Origin: CAYZIC01 sp964478335
GTDB taxonomy: Bacteria; Verrucomicrobiota; Kiritimatiellia; RFP12; DVOR01
Direction: 5' to 3'
NCBI GenBank assembly: GCA_964478335.1
Contig: CAYZIC010000021.1
Location: 1-33,425, forward strand
DNA length: 33,425 bases
This document shows positions 8,728-16,602 of the stretch, in pieces. Below the pieces are notes generated by a model. The model made no database searches. It was not told where the DNA came from and saw nothing but the letters and a program-made list of their open reading frames with translations. Position 1 is the first letter of the stretch. The number at the start of each line of letters is the position of its first letter. Made by a program: the position numbers and the translations under genes.

Positions 8728-9330
8728 TTAGAGTTGGATGAGCTCTTTATAGTTGGATAGGTTGGGTTTCCAAACCGTAAAGCTCCCCTCATCGGTATCA
8801 AAAGAGATATTGATCGGAGCGAAGACCTTTTTACCATTTTTTGGGTCACCCTTACGGCTAAAGACCAAGTCAAACCCGACCCACATGGACTTGTTTGCGA
8901 TTTTGCGGTCGATCGCCTCTTGGAATGTCATCACCCCTTGGCCCTTGACGTAGACCTTGAGGAGGGCATGATCCATAAAGGATCGCTGCGTCAAGTCGCG
9001 TTTGCCATTATCTGTGCGGCCAGTGAGGAGCAAAAAGACTGCGCCATTGGGGTTGTTTTGCTTGGTGACATTGTTGAGGTTATTGGGGTCACTATTGGTG
9101 GCGTAGGAGTATTTGGTCTTGGCACCATCCATCGGGAGCTCATCATAGGCACTTTGATACGACGTGATGGCATTGCGTGTGATCGTGATTGCGCTGTCGA
9201 ATTGGAGGTTGTCCTTGGACTTGACGATTTTGCTAACCCCGACACCCACGAGCGCAATTAAGCTAGCCAGGATGGCGACGACGACGAGTAATTCAATGAG
9301 AGTAAAGCCAGCACGAGCAGAATGTTTCAT
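8728..9330 (-). CDS. Type II secretion/pilin-like pseudopilin
   Basis: 200 residues starting MKHSARAGFTLIELLVVVA, a clean class III prepilin signal with the hydrophobic helix. The middle segment (SYQSAYDELPMDG) has the GspG-like 'Y...LP' pattern where structural pseudopilins show Y-P-x-x-G. I chose the ATG at 9330 because AAGGAT is present upstream and this puts the leader at seven residues; a longer frame to 9378 would add a hydrophobic stretch and run into the preceding gene's stop region. Its neighbours are two other pseudopilins in the same direction. Confidence 0.85.
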   Translation of the reverse strand: MKHSARAGFTLIELLVVVAILASLIALVGVGVSKIVKSKDNLQFDSAITITRNAITSYQSAYDELPMDGAKTKYSYATNSDPNNLNNVTKQNNPNGAVFLLLTGRTDNGKRDLTQRSFMDHALLKVYVKGQGVMTFQEAIDRKIANKSMWVGFDLVFSRKGDPKNGKKVFAPINISFDTDEGSFTVWKPNLSNYKELIQL

Positions 9331-9371
9331 ATGAGAGATCCTTATAGATAGAGAGATAAGCAAAAAAGAGA

Positions 9372-9944
9372 TTACCAAGATTGGCCAGAGGTGAAGCCGT
9401 CGTTATTCTCGCCCTCTTCAGGCCAGCACCAAACTGCGACATCGCCACGAATCGTGAGATTAGAAAAGACCGATGGGAGGCCATCCTTGCTGTCGATCAT
9501 GCCGTCCTCATTGATGTCGATGCAAAAGTGGTAGAGATAGTCCGTGAGGTCGGCTTTAGGCGTGAGGGCAAACTTTCTCAAGCCAATCGTGCTCAAGAGA
9601 CCCACCGCCAGCTCGGGCTCTTTGGCGACCTGTTGCGAATTGTAGCGGCCATTATCGTTGTACAAGACATCAAAGAAACCCGTCTTACCGATGATTTCGC
9701 AGGTGTCCGGATCCATGCGATAGACACGAGAGCCTTGCATTTCGTCTGGCCATCCCTCAGCCTCTGTGTGATAACGCGACCAGGCCGTTTTGATTTGATG
9801 GCAGACCTCGGAGGTTTGAGAATCTTTAGCCTCGTCGATGAATTGGGTGTAGACACCATAAAAGGCCGCACTGAGCGTGCCGATAATGGCAATCACGACC
9901 AAGAGCTCGACCAGGGTAAAACCAGATTTGAGTTGCTTATACAT
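9372..9944 (-). CDS. Type II secretion/pilin-like pseudopilin
   Basis: 190 residues with leader MYKQLKSGFTLVELLVVIAIIG, an unmistakable prepilin signal. The helix is followed by FIDEAKDSQTSEVCHQIKTA and a W-P-D segment, the usual region where a pseudopilin chain enters its globular head. Two calcium-type loops of acidic residues (DINEDGMIDSKDG, an EF-hand-like DxNxDGxID pattern) are visible near residue 150; GspG pseudopilins bind calcium, though at a different site. AAAGGA stands before the ATG. Confidence 0.85.
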   Translation of the reverse strand: MYKQLKSGFTLVELLVVIAIIGTLSAAFYGVYTQFIDEAKDSQTSEVCHQIKTAWSRYHTEAEGWPDEMQGSRVYRMDPDTCEIIGKTGFFDVLYNDNGRYNSQQVAKEPELAVGLLSTIGLRKFALTPKADLTDYLYHFCIDINEDGMIDSKDGLPSVFSNLTIRGDVAVWCWPEEGENNDGFTSGQSW

Positions 9945-9977
9945 GATAAAAATTCCTTTAAATAAGAGAGTAGTGGA

Positions 9978-10700
9978 TTAGTTTCGGCCCAGCGAAGAGA
10001 TGTCGTCAGCCGTGTGGTCGGTACCATCAGGCCCTGCAGAATAGATCACTGCATTTTCTCCTGAGACTGTGTATCTGAGGGGGCGCTCCCACGCATCAAG
10101 AGCCGTCATGGCGCGGTAGATGATACGTTTTTTGGGGTCTGGTTGGATGAGACCATCCATGACGATCCCCTCGCGGATAAATTCCTTTAAGCGCGCATGC
10201 AATCGCTTGACGTACGGGTCGTGATCTTCTGCCTTGGAGTAGAGATTGAGGATGTCGCCACCGCCCTCGCTTGGAGAAAAGGCCGTCTGAAATTGTCCCA
10301 CTGCACGGGTAATACCATCTTGATAGACCGATTTGAGACCCTTGTCAGGAGTCGCAGTCATTGCATCTTGGATGAATTTTGCGCGAGGGACGAAGTTTGA
10401 TAAAAAGCCAAAGGTCGCAAGCCTTTTTTCCTTACTATCGATAGATCCACCATCGCGATTGTCGATGAGGAATTTAAACTCGATGGACCCCGAGTCACCC
10501 TCAGGGTAGGTACCGTAAATGCCCTTGTACATTTCCGCCAACGACATTAAGGCGTGGACCTTGTGCGCAGTGCTAGACTTGTCACTTTGATCCCCAGCCA
10601 GGCGCATCAATCGAAACATCCCCGCAATGAGGATCGAGATGATGACCACCACGACCAAGAGCTCAATCAGTGTAAATCCGGCTCGTTTGTATACCGACAT
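9978..10700 (-). CDS. Type II secretion/pilin-like pseudopilin
   Basis: 240 residues starting MSVYKRAGFTLIELLVVV with a hydrophobic helix, followed by a helical region and IYGTYPEGDSG, the Y-P-x-G turn of GspG-like proteins. Near the C-terminus IYSAGPDGTDHTADDI is the typical 'YSxGPDG...DDI' ending of GspG proteins, where it binds calcium. I chose the ATG at 10700 because AAGGAT lies just upstream; a longer frame to 10754 would overlap the pilC stop and disrupt the short leader. It directly follows pilC with a 25-base gap, so it may be the major pseudopilin. Confidence 0.88.
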   Translation of the reverse strand: MSVYKRAGFTLIELLVVVVIISILIAGMFRLMRLAGDQSDKSSTAHKVHALMSLAEMYKGIYGTYPEGDSGSIEFKFLIDNRDGGSIDSKEKRLATFGFLSNFVPRAKFIQDAMTATPDKGLKSVYQDGITRAVGQFQTAFSPSEGGGDILNLYSKAEDHDPYVKRLHARLKEFIREGIVMDGLIQPDPKKRIIYRAMTALDAWERPLRYTVSGENAVIYSAGPDGTDHTADDISSLGRN

Positions 10701-10725
10701 AATAGATCCTTCCCGTTGGGGGTGA

Positions 10726-12039
10726 CTAAGCAGCGCCGCCACCCAATGTGCCAATGATGTTGATCAGCGGCAAGAACATTGCGATAACGATACCACCGAC
10801 GACAAGTGCCAAAAAGATAATCATAATCGGCTCAATGATCGAGGTTAGAGAGGCCACTGCGTTATCCACTTCGTCATCGTAAGTATTGGCAATACGGATG
10901 AGCATATCGGGCAAGGCTCCGGTTTCTTCACCCACCTCAACCATCGAAACCACCATGGGTGGGAAGACTCCAGATGCGGCCAATGGCTCGGTCATGCCTT
11001 CACCTTCTTTGACATTGTCATGCACGCTTTGCAATGCATTAGCCACCACGCGGTTGCCGGTGGTATCTTTCACGATCGAGAGCGCCTGCAACACTGGTAC
11101 ACCAGAGGCCAAAAGCGTACCCAGCGTACGCGTCAAGCGCGCCACCACATTGCGCTGCGTGAGCGAACCAAACGCCGGAGCTTTGAGAGCCATCACATCG
11201 CATAGGTAGGCCCCCTTTTCAGTCTTCGCAAAGATCTTAAAGGCTACAGCCGCAGCCGCAATACCGATACCCACAGTCATCCAGTTAGCCTGGACGTATT
11301 CAGACATATCAATGACAAATTGAGTCAAGCCTGGCATTTCTGCGCCCCCCATCAAATCTTGGAAGATCTTTTGGAATTGCGGAATCACCTTGACCATCAA
11401 GAAGACCACGATGCCCACAGCTGCGCACAAGACGACCGCAGGATAGGTCATGGCACCCTTGACCTTGTTTTTAATCTTTTCGGCCTTTTCCATGAATTCT
11501 GCCAAGCGATTCAAAACCGTTTCAAGCACACCGCCTGCTTCACCAGCCTTAACCATGTTGACATAGAGGTGGTTAAAGATTTTGGGGTGGTTGCCTAAAG
11601 ATTCCGAGAAGGTATTTCCCGTCTTGACCGTCTCAAGCATGTCGGCGAGGGTTTCTTTTAAGACTGGATTAGTCGCCTGGCGGTGCAACACGGTCAACCC
11701 GCGTGTCAAAGGCAAGCCTGCATCGATCAAGGTTGCCAGCTGACGCGTCAGCACCATCAAGTCTTTGGTCTTGACACTCCCGCGCAAGAAGCTCGGTAGC
11801 TTGATGTCCATTGACAAGCCAGAACCTTTTTTCTTAGCCTTAGGGGCAGGCGCATCGGCAGGAGACGAGACAGAATTACTCGCAGCTGATTCGCTGGATT
11901 CTTTCATCTGACCAATTGCTGTCGGCGTCAATTTCATACCGCGAATCTTGCTGATTGCCTCAGCTTGAGATTCTGCGATCACGACGCTGCGCACCTCTTT
12001 ACCTGATGAGTCTACTGCCTTGTAAGCAAACTTAGCCAT
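10726..12039 (-). CDS. pilC: Type II secretion / type IV pilus inner-membrane platform protein (GspF/PilC)
   Basis: This is the polytopic membrane protein that links the assembly ATPase to the growing pilus or pseudopilus. At 437 residues it is slightly longer than usual (about 400) because of an Ala/Pro/Lys-rich insert near residues 48-72. Two copies of the GspF domain are visible, the first starting near KDLMVLTRQLATLIDAGLPL and the second near NVVARLTRTLGTLLASGVPV; both have the ExGEExG-type helix (KAGEAGG and EVGEETG). Three hydrophobic segments are present, including the C-terminal IIFLALVVGGIVIAMFLPL. It is the first gene of the operon, with AAAGGA before its ATG. No ATPase or secretin gene lies in this window. 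Confidence 0.93.
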   Translation of the reverse strand: MAKFAYKAVDSSGKEVRSVVIAESQAEAISKIRGMKLTPTAIGQMKESSESAASNSVSSPADAPAPKAKKKGSGLSMDIKLPSFLRGSVKTKDLMVLTRQLATLIDAGLPLTRGLTVLHRQATNPVLKETLADMLETVKTGNTFSESLGNHPKIFNHLYVNMVKAGEAGGVLETVLNRLAEFMEKAEKIKNKVKGAMTYPAVVLCAAVGIVVFLMVKVIPQFQKIFQDLMGGAEMPGLTQFVIDMSEYVQANWMTVGIGIAAAAVAFKIFAKTEKGAYLCDVMALKAPAFGSLTQRNVVARLTRTLGTLLASGVPVLQALSIVKDTTGNRVVANALQSVHDNVKEGEGMTEPLAASGVFPPMVVSMVEVGEETGALPDMLIRIANTYDDEVDNAVASLTSIIEPIMIIFLALVVGGIVIAMFLPLINIIGTLGGGAA

Positions 12040-12107
12040 AATCTAATCCTTTTAACTAATCCATTCAAAATAGCGTGTCAATCGATTTCTCAATTTGTTT
12101 AAGCAGG

Positions 12108-12136
12108 AGTATAGCTGTTTTTGTGCTAAAAAGCAA
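12108..12136 (-). promoter_or_regulatory. Sigma70-type promoter for the pilC/pseudopilin operon
   Basis: On the minus strand TTGCTT (complement of 12131-12136) and TATACT (complement of 12108-12113) are separated by exactly 17 bases. The -10 matches consensus at five of six positions. It would give a leader of about 60 bases before the pilC ATG. A TTGACA at the complement of 12076-12081 is a possible second promoter but lacks a good -10. Confidence 0.5.
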
Positions 12137-12166
12137 GCCGAAAATGACAAATAGTGCGATTGTTTA

Positions 12167-12245
12167 CTTTGAATGGGGGAAATGGAGGCTTAGGTCGGTA
12201 AGTCAACCGCTAAGGTTCGCAACCTCCCCGCAGACTCTCATTGAG
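12167..12245. repeat. Copy 2 of a 70-bp intergenic element
   Basis: See the copy at 932-1000: TTTGAATGGGG at 12168 and GCAGACTCTCA at 12230-12240, 62 bases apart against 55 in copy 1. It lies between the divergent pilC and purD genes. Confidence 0.5.
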
Positions 12246-12385
12246 GACAGCCTTCGGCCTTTTAAGCTCGTACTTGCTCACAAGATAGGGTGCTAAATTT
12301 CTCTTTTTGTGGCGGATTGGCGGTTGTGGGGTAGATAGTGGCTGTTTTTTGACATTTTAGTCTTTCCTTTTTTCTCACTTTAACC

Positions 12386-12391
12386 TATAAT
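12386..12391 (+). promoter_or_regulatory. Consensus -10 box immediately before purD
   Basis: A perfect TATAAT ends seven bases before the purD ATG, so a start of transcription at the normal distance would fall at or within a base of the ATG. No good -35 stands 17 bases upstream (TTTCCT at 12363-12368), but TTGACA occurs at 12349-12354, 31 bases away. The AGGGGG between the box and ATG is too close to act as a normal ribosome-binding site. Confidence 0.45.
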
Positions 12392-12398
12392 AGGGGGC

Positions 12399-13676
12399 AT
12401 GAAAATTTTGGTAATCGGTAATGGCGGCCGAGAACACGCCATCGTTTGGAAACTCACACAGGATGCGACGCGTCCTGAGATCTTTTGTGCCCCAGGCAAT
12501 GCTGGTACAGCGAGCATTGCGACGAATGTGGACGTTTCAGCAGAGGATGTCGATGGTCTCTTGGCCTGGGCTCAGGAAAACAAGCCCGACTTGACTGTAG
12601 TCGGACCTGAGGTGCCTTTGTGTAAGGGTGTTGTGGATGCTTTTGACGCGGCGGGTTTGCGAATCTTTGGGCCGTGCGCTGCAGGTGCTGAGCTTGAGGG
12701 GAGTAAGGCTTTCTCCAAGGAGGTCATGGTGGCCGCTGGCGTGCCGACGGCGCGTTTTGAGAGCTATACCCAAACTGCTGAGGCGCTGGAGGGCTTGAAG
12801 CACTTCCGTTTGCCTGTTGTGATCAAGGCCGATGGTTTGGCTGCAGGTAAGGGGGTGGTGATTGCAACCTCGATGGTAGCAGCAGAGGATGCCGTGCGCT
12901 CGATGCTCGATGAGGGTGTCTTTGGAACGGCTGGAGCCTCGGTGTTGATTGAGGAATTCCTCGATGGTGAGGAGGCATCAGTTTTTGCTTTGTGTGATGG
13001 TGAGCATGTGGCACTATTGCCAGCTGCTCAGGATCACAAGCGTGTAGGCGATGGCGATACTGGCCTGAATACTGGTGGCATGGGTGCGTATGCGCCTGCG
13101 CCTATTGCGACATGCAGCATGATGGCCTTTACTCGCGATCAAATTGTCAAGCCCATTATGGCCGAGCTCAAGAGCCGTGGCATTACCTTTAAGGGAGTGC
13201 TCTTTGTCGGGCTTATGATCGTCGATGGCAAACCGATGGTGCTAGAATTTAACGTACGCTTTGGCGATCCGGAGACGGAAGTGGTCATGATGTTGCTCAA
13301 GAGTGACTTGGTGCCGATTATGAATGCTTGCATTGATGGTACGCTGAGTGAAGATCTGGTTGAGATCCATGATGCGTCAGCAGCGACCGTCGTGATGGCA
13401 GCTCCGGGGTATCCCGGCTCCTATCCCAAGGGATTGGCAATTACGGGCTTGGATGAGGCGGCTCAGGTCAAGGATGCGGTGGTCTTTCATGCTGGGACTG
13501 CACTCAAGGATGGCGGTGTAGTGACTGCTGGTGGGCGCGTTTTGACCGTTTCGGCAATGGGGGGCTCGCTCTCTGATGCTGTGCGCACGGCCTATGCTGG
13601 CGTTGAGAAGATTCATTTCGATGGTGCCTACTATCGCAAGGACATTGCTCAAAAGGCTTTTAAGTATTTCAACTAA
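12399..13676 (+). CDS. purD: Phosphoribosylamine-glycine ligase (GAR synthetase)
   Basis: It joins glycine to phosphoribosylamine with ATP, the second step of purine synthesis. The 425 residues fit the family. Visible signatures are the N-terminal GNGGREHAI, GPEVPLCKGVVDAF, the ATP-grasp lysine segment VIKADGLAAGKGVV, the NTGGMGAYAP loop, and the metal-binding EFNVRFGDPE. purE and an IMP cyclohydrolase gene follow in the same direction, so it heads a purine operon. A consensus -10 lies so close to the ATG that the message may be leaderless. Confidence 0.97.
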   Translation: MKILVIGNGGREHAIVWKLTQDATRPEIFCAPGNAGTASIATNVDVSAEDVDGLLAWAQENKPDLTVVGPEVPLCKGVVDAFDAAGLRIFGPCAAGAELEGSKAFSKEVMVAAGVPTARFESYTQTAEALEGLKHFRLPVVIKADGLAAGKGVVIATSMVAAEDAVRSMLDEGVFGTAGASVLIEEFLDGEEASVFALCDGEHVALLPAAQDHKRVGDGDTGLNTGGMGAYAPAPIATCSMMAFTRDQIVKPIMAELKSRGITFKGVLFVGLMIVDGKPMVLEFNVRFGDPETEVVMMLLKSDLVPIMNACIDGTLSEDLVEIHDASAATVVMAAPGYPGSYPKGLAITGLDEAAQVKDAVVFHAGTALKDGGVVTAGGRVLTVSAMGGSLSDAVRTAYAGVEKIHFDGAYYRKDIAQKAFKYFN

Positions 13677-13697
13677 TTTGTAACTAAGGAGAAGAAC

Positions 13698-14201
13698 ATG
13701 AGTCAACCAGTTGTTTCTATTATAATGGGTAGCCAGTCCGACTGGCCATTGATGCAAAAGACGTGCAAGACCTTTGATGATTTTGGCGTGAGCTATGAGG
13801 TGCATATTTATTCAGCGCACCGTACCCCTTATGAGGCCGCAGAATATGCCAGCAGTGCACAAGGTCGTGGCATTAAGGTGATCATCGCAGCCGCTGGAAT
13901 GGCAGCACATTTGGCTGGAGTGGTCGCTGGTCACACGATTTTACCTGTGATTGGCGTGCCCGTCAAGGGTGGCATCATTGATGGGCTTGATGCGTTGCTC
14001 GCTACGGTACAAATGCCCAGCGGCGTGCCAGTGGCGACAGTTGCTGTTAACGGTGCCGTCAATGCCGCCATGCTCGCTATCCAAATCTTGGCAACCTCGG
14101 ATGAGACTCTGACGCAAGCTTTGGTCGCGTACAAGCAAAAGATGACCGACACCGTCCTGGCAGCAGATGCTGCCGTGCAACAAGAACTCAAGGGGGAATA
14201 A
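13698..14201 (+). CDS. purE: N5-carboxyaminoimidazole ribonucleotide mutase (PurE class I)
   Basis: It moves the carboxyl group of N5-CAIR to give CAIR in purine synthesis. The 167 residues match bacterial class I PurE. Signatures are IMGSQSDWP at the N-terminus, SAHRTP with the catalytic histidine near residue 44, AAAGMAAHLAGVVA and GVPVKGG. GGAG sits before the ATG. No purK is found next to it in this window. It lies 21 bases after purD and five before the IMP cyclohydrolase gene. Confidence 0.96.
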   Translation: MSQPVVSIIMGSQSDWPLMQKTCKTFDDFGVSYEVHIYSAHRTPYEAAEYASSAQGRGIKVIIAAAGMAAHLAGVVAGHTILPVIGVPVKGGIIDGLDALLATVQMPSGVPVATVAVNGAVNAAMLAIQILATSDETLTQALVAYKQKMTDTVLAADAAVQQELKGE

Positions 14202-14206
14202 TCAAA

Positions 14207-14890
14207 ATGGCACTTAATATTGTTACAGAGATCGACAATCGTGTATCGATCAAGCGAGCTTTGGTCAGCGTATCTGATAAGACGGGCTTGGATACCTTTA
14301 TCCCGGCATTGATTCGTACCTGCCCTGATGTGGTGATCTATTCTACCGGTGGTACCTACACCGCAATCCAAAACCTTTTGAGCGATGCTGAGCAGGCTAA
14401 GCATTTGGTTGCGGTCTCAGATTACACGGGGCAACCTGAAATGCAGGGCGGTTTGGTCAAGACTTTGGACTTTAAGATCTACTTGGGTATCTTGAGCGAA
14501 ACCTACAATACCTCTCACCAAGCAGACTTGGCTCGTACGCAGGCTGATGCGCTGGATATGGTCGTGGTCAATCTCTATCCTTTTAAGGAAACGATTGCCA
14601 AGGCAGACGTGACCCCTGAAATGGCTCGTACCAATATCGATATTGGTGGTCCCTGCATGGTGCGCGCTTCTGCAAAGAATTATCTTCGCGTTGCCTCGGT
14701 GACCGATCCTGCAGACTATGGAGCCTTGATTGATGAGCTTGCTGCTAATCAAGGTACATTGTCACTCGAGACGCGATTGGGCTTGATGAAAAAGTCCTTC
14801 GCTCATACCGCAGCTTACGACACTGCAATTGCTGGCTTCTTTGCCGCAACGGCTCATGATCAGGTCGCAATGACCTACACGGCACACTAA
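14207..14890 (+). CDS. purH: Stand-alone IMP cyclohydrolase (N-terminal half of PurH)
   Basis: It closes the ring of FAICAR to make IMP, the last step of purine synthesis. The protein has only the MGS-like IMP cyclohydrolase domain: RALVSVSDKTG, IYSTGGTYTAI, TLDFKIYLGIL, VVNLYPF, NIDIGGPCMVRASAKN. It then stops at 227 residues with FFAATAHDQV, where ordinary bifunctional PurH (about 510 residues) continues into the AICAR transformylase domain. The stop is followed two bases later by the next ATG and no remnant of the second half is seen, so this is a true single-domain gene and not a frameshift. The transformylase must be encoded elsewhere. Confidence 0.93.
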   Translation: MALNIVTEIDNRVSIKRALVSVSDKTGLDTFIPALIRTCPDVVIYSTGGTYTAIQNLLSDAEQAKHLVAVSDYTGQPEMQGGLVKTLDFKIYLGILSETYNTSHQADLARTQADALDMVVVNLYPFKETIAKADVTPEMARTNIDIGGPCMVRASAKNYLRVASVTDPADYGALIDELAANQGTLSLETRLGLMKKSFAHTAAYDTAIAGFFAATAHDQVAMTYTAH

Positions 14891-14892
14891 TC

Positions 14893-15735
14893 ATGGTTGA
14901 TCTACACGTCCATTCTACAGCATCTGACGGCTCTGATACCCCTACGCAGTTGGTGGTCAAGGGCTCCATGGCGGGTTTGTCGCTCATGGCTTTGACTGAC
15001 CATGACAATACTCAGGGCATTGATGAGTTTATGGCGGCTTGCCGTGAGCATCATCTGCGGGGTGTCGCAGGGGTTGAGCTGAGTGCTGATGTCTCGGAGG
15101 GAACCTTGCATATTGTTGGCTTGGGCATTGATTGCTCCAATCGCCGCTTGAGCGAGGCTCTCTCGGTCATGATGGATAGACGTGCAGATCGCAATGCACG
15201 TCTCTTTGCGCGTTTTCGACAAATTGGTATCGATTTATCAACAGAGGAGGTCGCAGCATTTGCTGGCGCAGATCTCATTAGTCGTGTCCACTTTGCGCAA
15301 GCTTTGGTTAAGCGGCGCATTGTCGGGAGCGTGCAAGAGGCGTTTGAGCGATATCTATCTAAGGATAAAGCGGCCTATGTGGCGCGTGACCGTTTTGCCG
15401 TCCGTGATTGCTTTGAAATGATCCGTGAGGCGGGAGGCTTGCCAATTATTGCCCATCCGCATACCTGGGAAGTCGACCTCCCCAGCAAGATTCGCCAACT
15501 CAAAGAATGGGGGCTTGCGGGTATCGAGGCCTACTATTTCACCTATTCTGCGGGGCAGATTTGTGACTATTTGCGCCTAGCATATCGCTTTGACTTGCTG
15601 ACTTCTTGTGGTTCTGACTATCACGGCTCGGGTAAACCGATCGTGCATTTGGGAGAACAAATGATTCCAGCATCAGTCGAGACTACCTTGATGACCGCAT
15701 TGGGGCACTGCCCAGGAAAGAGTGAATCATGGTAA
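14893..15735 (+). CDS. PHP-domain phosphoesterase (TrpH/YciV-like)
   Basis: The 280-residue protein carries the full metal-binding set of the PHP family: HVHSTASDGS (residues 5-14), TDHDN (about 36), GVELSAD (about 56), IAHPHTW (about 190) and CGSDYHG (about 240). Members of this subgroup are phosphatases of 3',5'-nucleotide bisphosphates or trim 5' ends of RNA; which applies here cannot be told from sequence. It starts two bases after the IMP cyclohydrolase stop (TAATCATG), with no separate ribosome-binding site, suggesting coupled translation. The next gene overlaps its end by seven bases. Confidence 0.9.
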   Translation: MVDLHVHSTASDGSDTPTQLVVKGSMAGLSLMALTDHDNTQGIDEFMAACREHHLRGVAGVELSADVSEGTLHIVGLGIDCSNRRLSEALSVMMDRRADRNARLFARFRQIGIDLSTEEVAAFAGADLISRVHFAQALVKRRIVGSVQEAFERYLSKDKAAYVARDRFAVRDCFEMIREAGGLPIIAHPHTWEVDLPSKIRQLKEWGLAGIEAYYFTYSAGQICDYLRLAYRFDLLTSCGSDYHGSGKPIVHLGEQMIPASVETTLMTALGHCPGKSESW

Positions 15736-16601
15736 GTAAACTCCTCGATCTTATTCGTCGGACATCATGTGTCTTACCCGATGATGTCCGCGCTGCGCTC
15801 GCTCGCGCTAAGGGCGTAGAGGCTCTTCCTCGGGCGTGTCAGATCTTTGAGATGATCCAAACCAATGTCGCTTTGGCTGAACATCAAAACGTCCCCATCT
15901 GCCAAGACACAGGTACATTGACCTTCTTTTGGGAGATCCCCTGGGGCGTTTCGACGCATCCGCTGATGGTAGCGTGTCGAGAAGCGGTTAAGCAAGCCAC
16001 CAAGCTTGGGTATCTCCGCCAAAACACCATCGATGCCTTGAGTGGAGTCTCAGTCGAGACCAATGTCAGTGGTGATTTTCCCGTGATGCACTTTGAGCAA
16101 GGCGACTACTCAGAGCTGCAGGTGACCCTCTTACTGAAGGGGGGCGGCAGTGAAAATATGAGCTGTCAATTCTCTTTACCCGATAGCAAAATCGGAGCAG
16201 GACGTGATTTGGCTGGCGTGCGCGCCTGTGTCCTGAATGCCCTTACTCGCATTCAGGGACAAGGCTGTGCACCTGGCATTTTAGGGATTTGCATAGGTGC
16301 GGATCGAGCAGGAGGCTACGCCACGGCCAAGAAGCAATTCTTGCGCAAGCTCGATGATCATTCACCTATTCCCGAATTGGCTGCATTAGAGGAGAGTCTC
16401 TTAGCAGAAGCCAATGAGCTCGGGATTGGTCCCATGGGTACAGGAGGCCAGACCACCTTGTTGGGGGTTAAGATCGCAGCAATGAGTCGGCTGCCGGCTT
16501 CCTATTTTGTAACCATCGCTTACCTCTGTTGGGCGTGTCGTAGACAAAGTCTCAGACTAAGCGTGGACGAAGCTCGTATGTGCGAGAGTAAGGATGTGTA
16601 G
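15729..16601 (+). CDS. Class I (iron-sulfur) fumarate hydratase, alpha subunit
   Basis: Two-subunit class I fumarases interconvert fumarate and malate using a 4Fe-4S cluster held by the alpha subunit. The 290 residues show the three expected cysteine regions: ICQDTGT near residue 58, the GCAPGILGICIG segment near 178, and LCWACRR near 268, plus GGGSENMS and the GIGPMGTGGQTT loop. Some positions differ from the usual CPP and beta-partner context: the second motif is CAP, not CPP. The beta-subunit gene, normally next to it, is absent; a Gfo/Idh/MocA-like gene follows instead. It could act on tartrate or another hydroxyacid, but fumarase is favoured because malic enzyme lies two genes on. Confidence 0.85.
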   Translation: MVSKLLDLIRRTSCVLPDDVRAALARAKGVEALPRACQIFEMIQTNVALAEHQNVPICQDTGTLTFFWEIPWGVSTHPLMVACREAVKQATKLGYLRQNTIDALSGVSVETNVSGDFPVMHFEQGDYSELQVTLLLKGGGSENMSCQFSLPDSKIGAGRDLAGVRACVLNALTRIQGQGCAPGILGICIGADRAGGYATAKKQFLRKLDDHSPIPELAALEESLLAEANELGIGPMGTGGQTTLLGVKIAAMSRLPASYFVTIAYLCWACRRQSLRLSVDEARMCESKDV

Positions 16602-16602
16602 T

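Larger units (their letters stand above)
12040..12398. other. Divergent intergenic region between pilC and purD
   Basis: This 359-base stretch separates two divergent transcripts. It holds the pilC promoter, a copy (about 12167-12245) of a 70-bp element also found near 932-1000, and a TATAAT just before purD. I see no small gene in it. Confidence 0.7.

Noticed and set aside
9381..9965. 194-codon plus-strand frame over a pseudopilin gene
   Set aside because: Antisense shadow of a gene with a clear GFTLVE signal.
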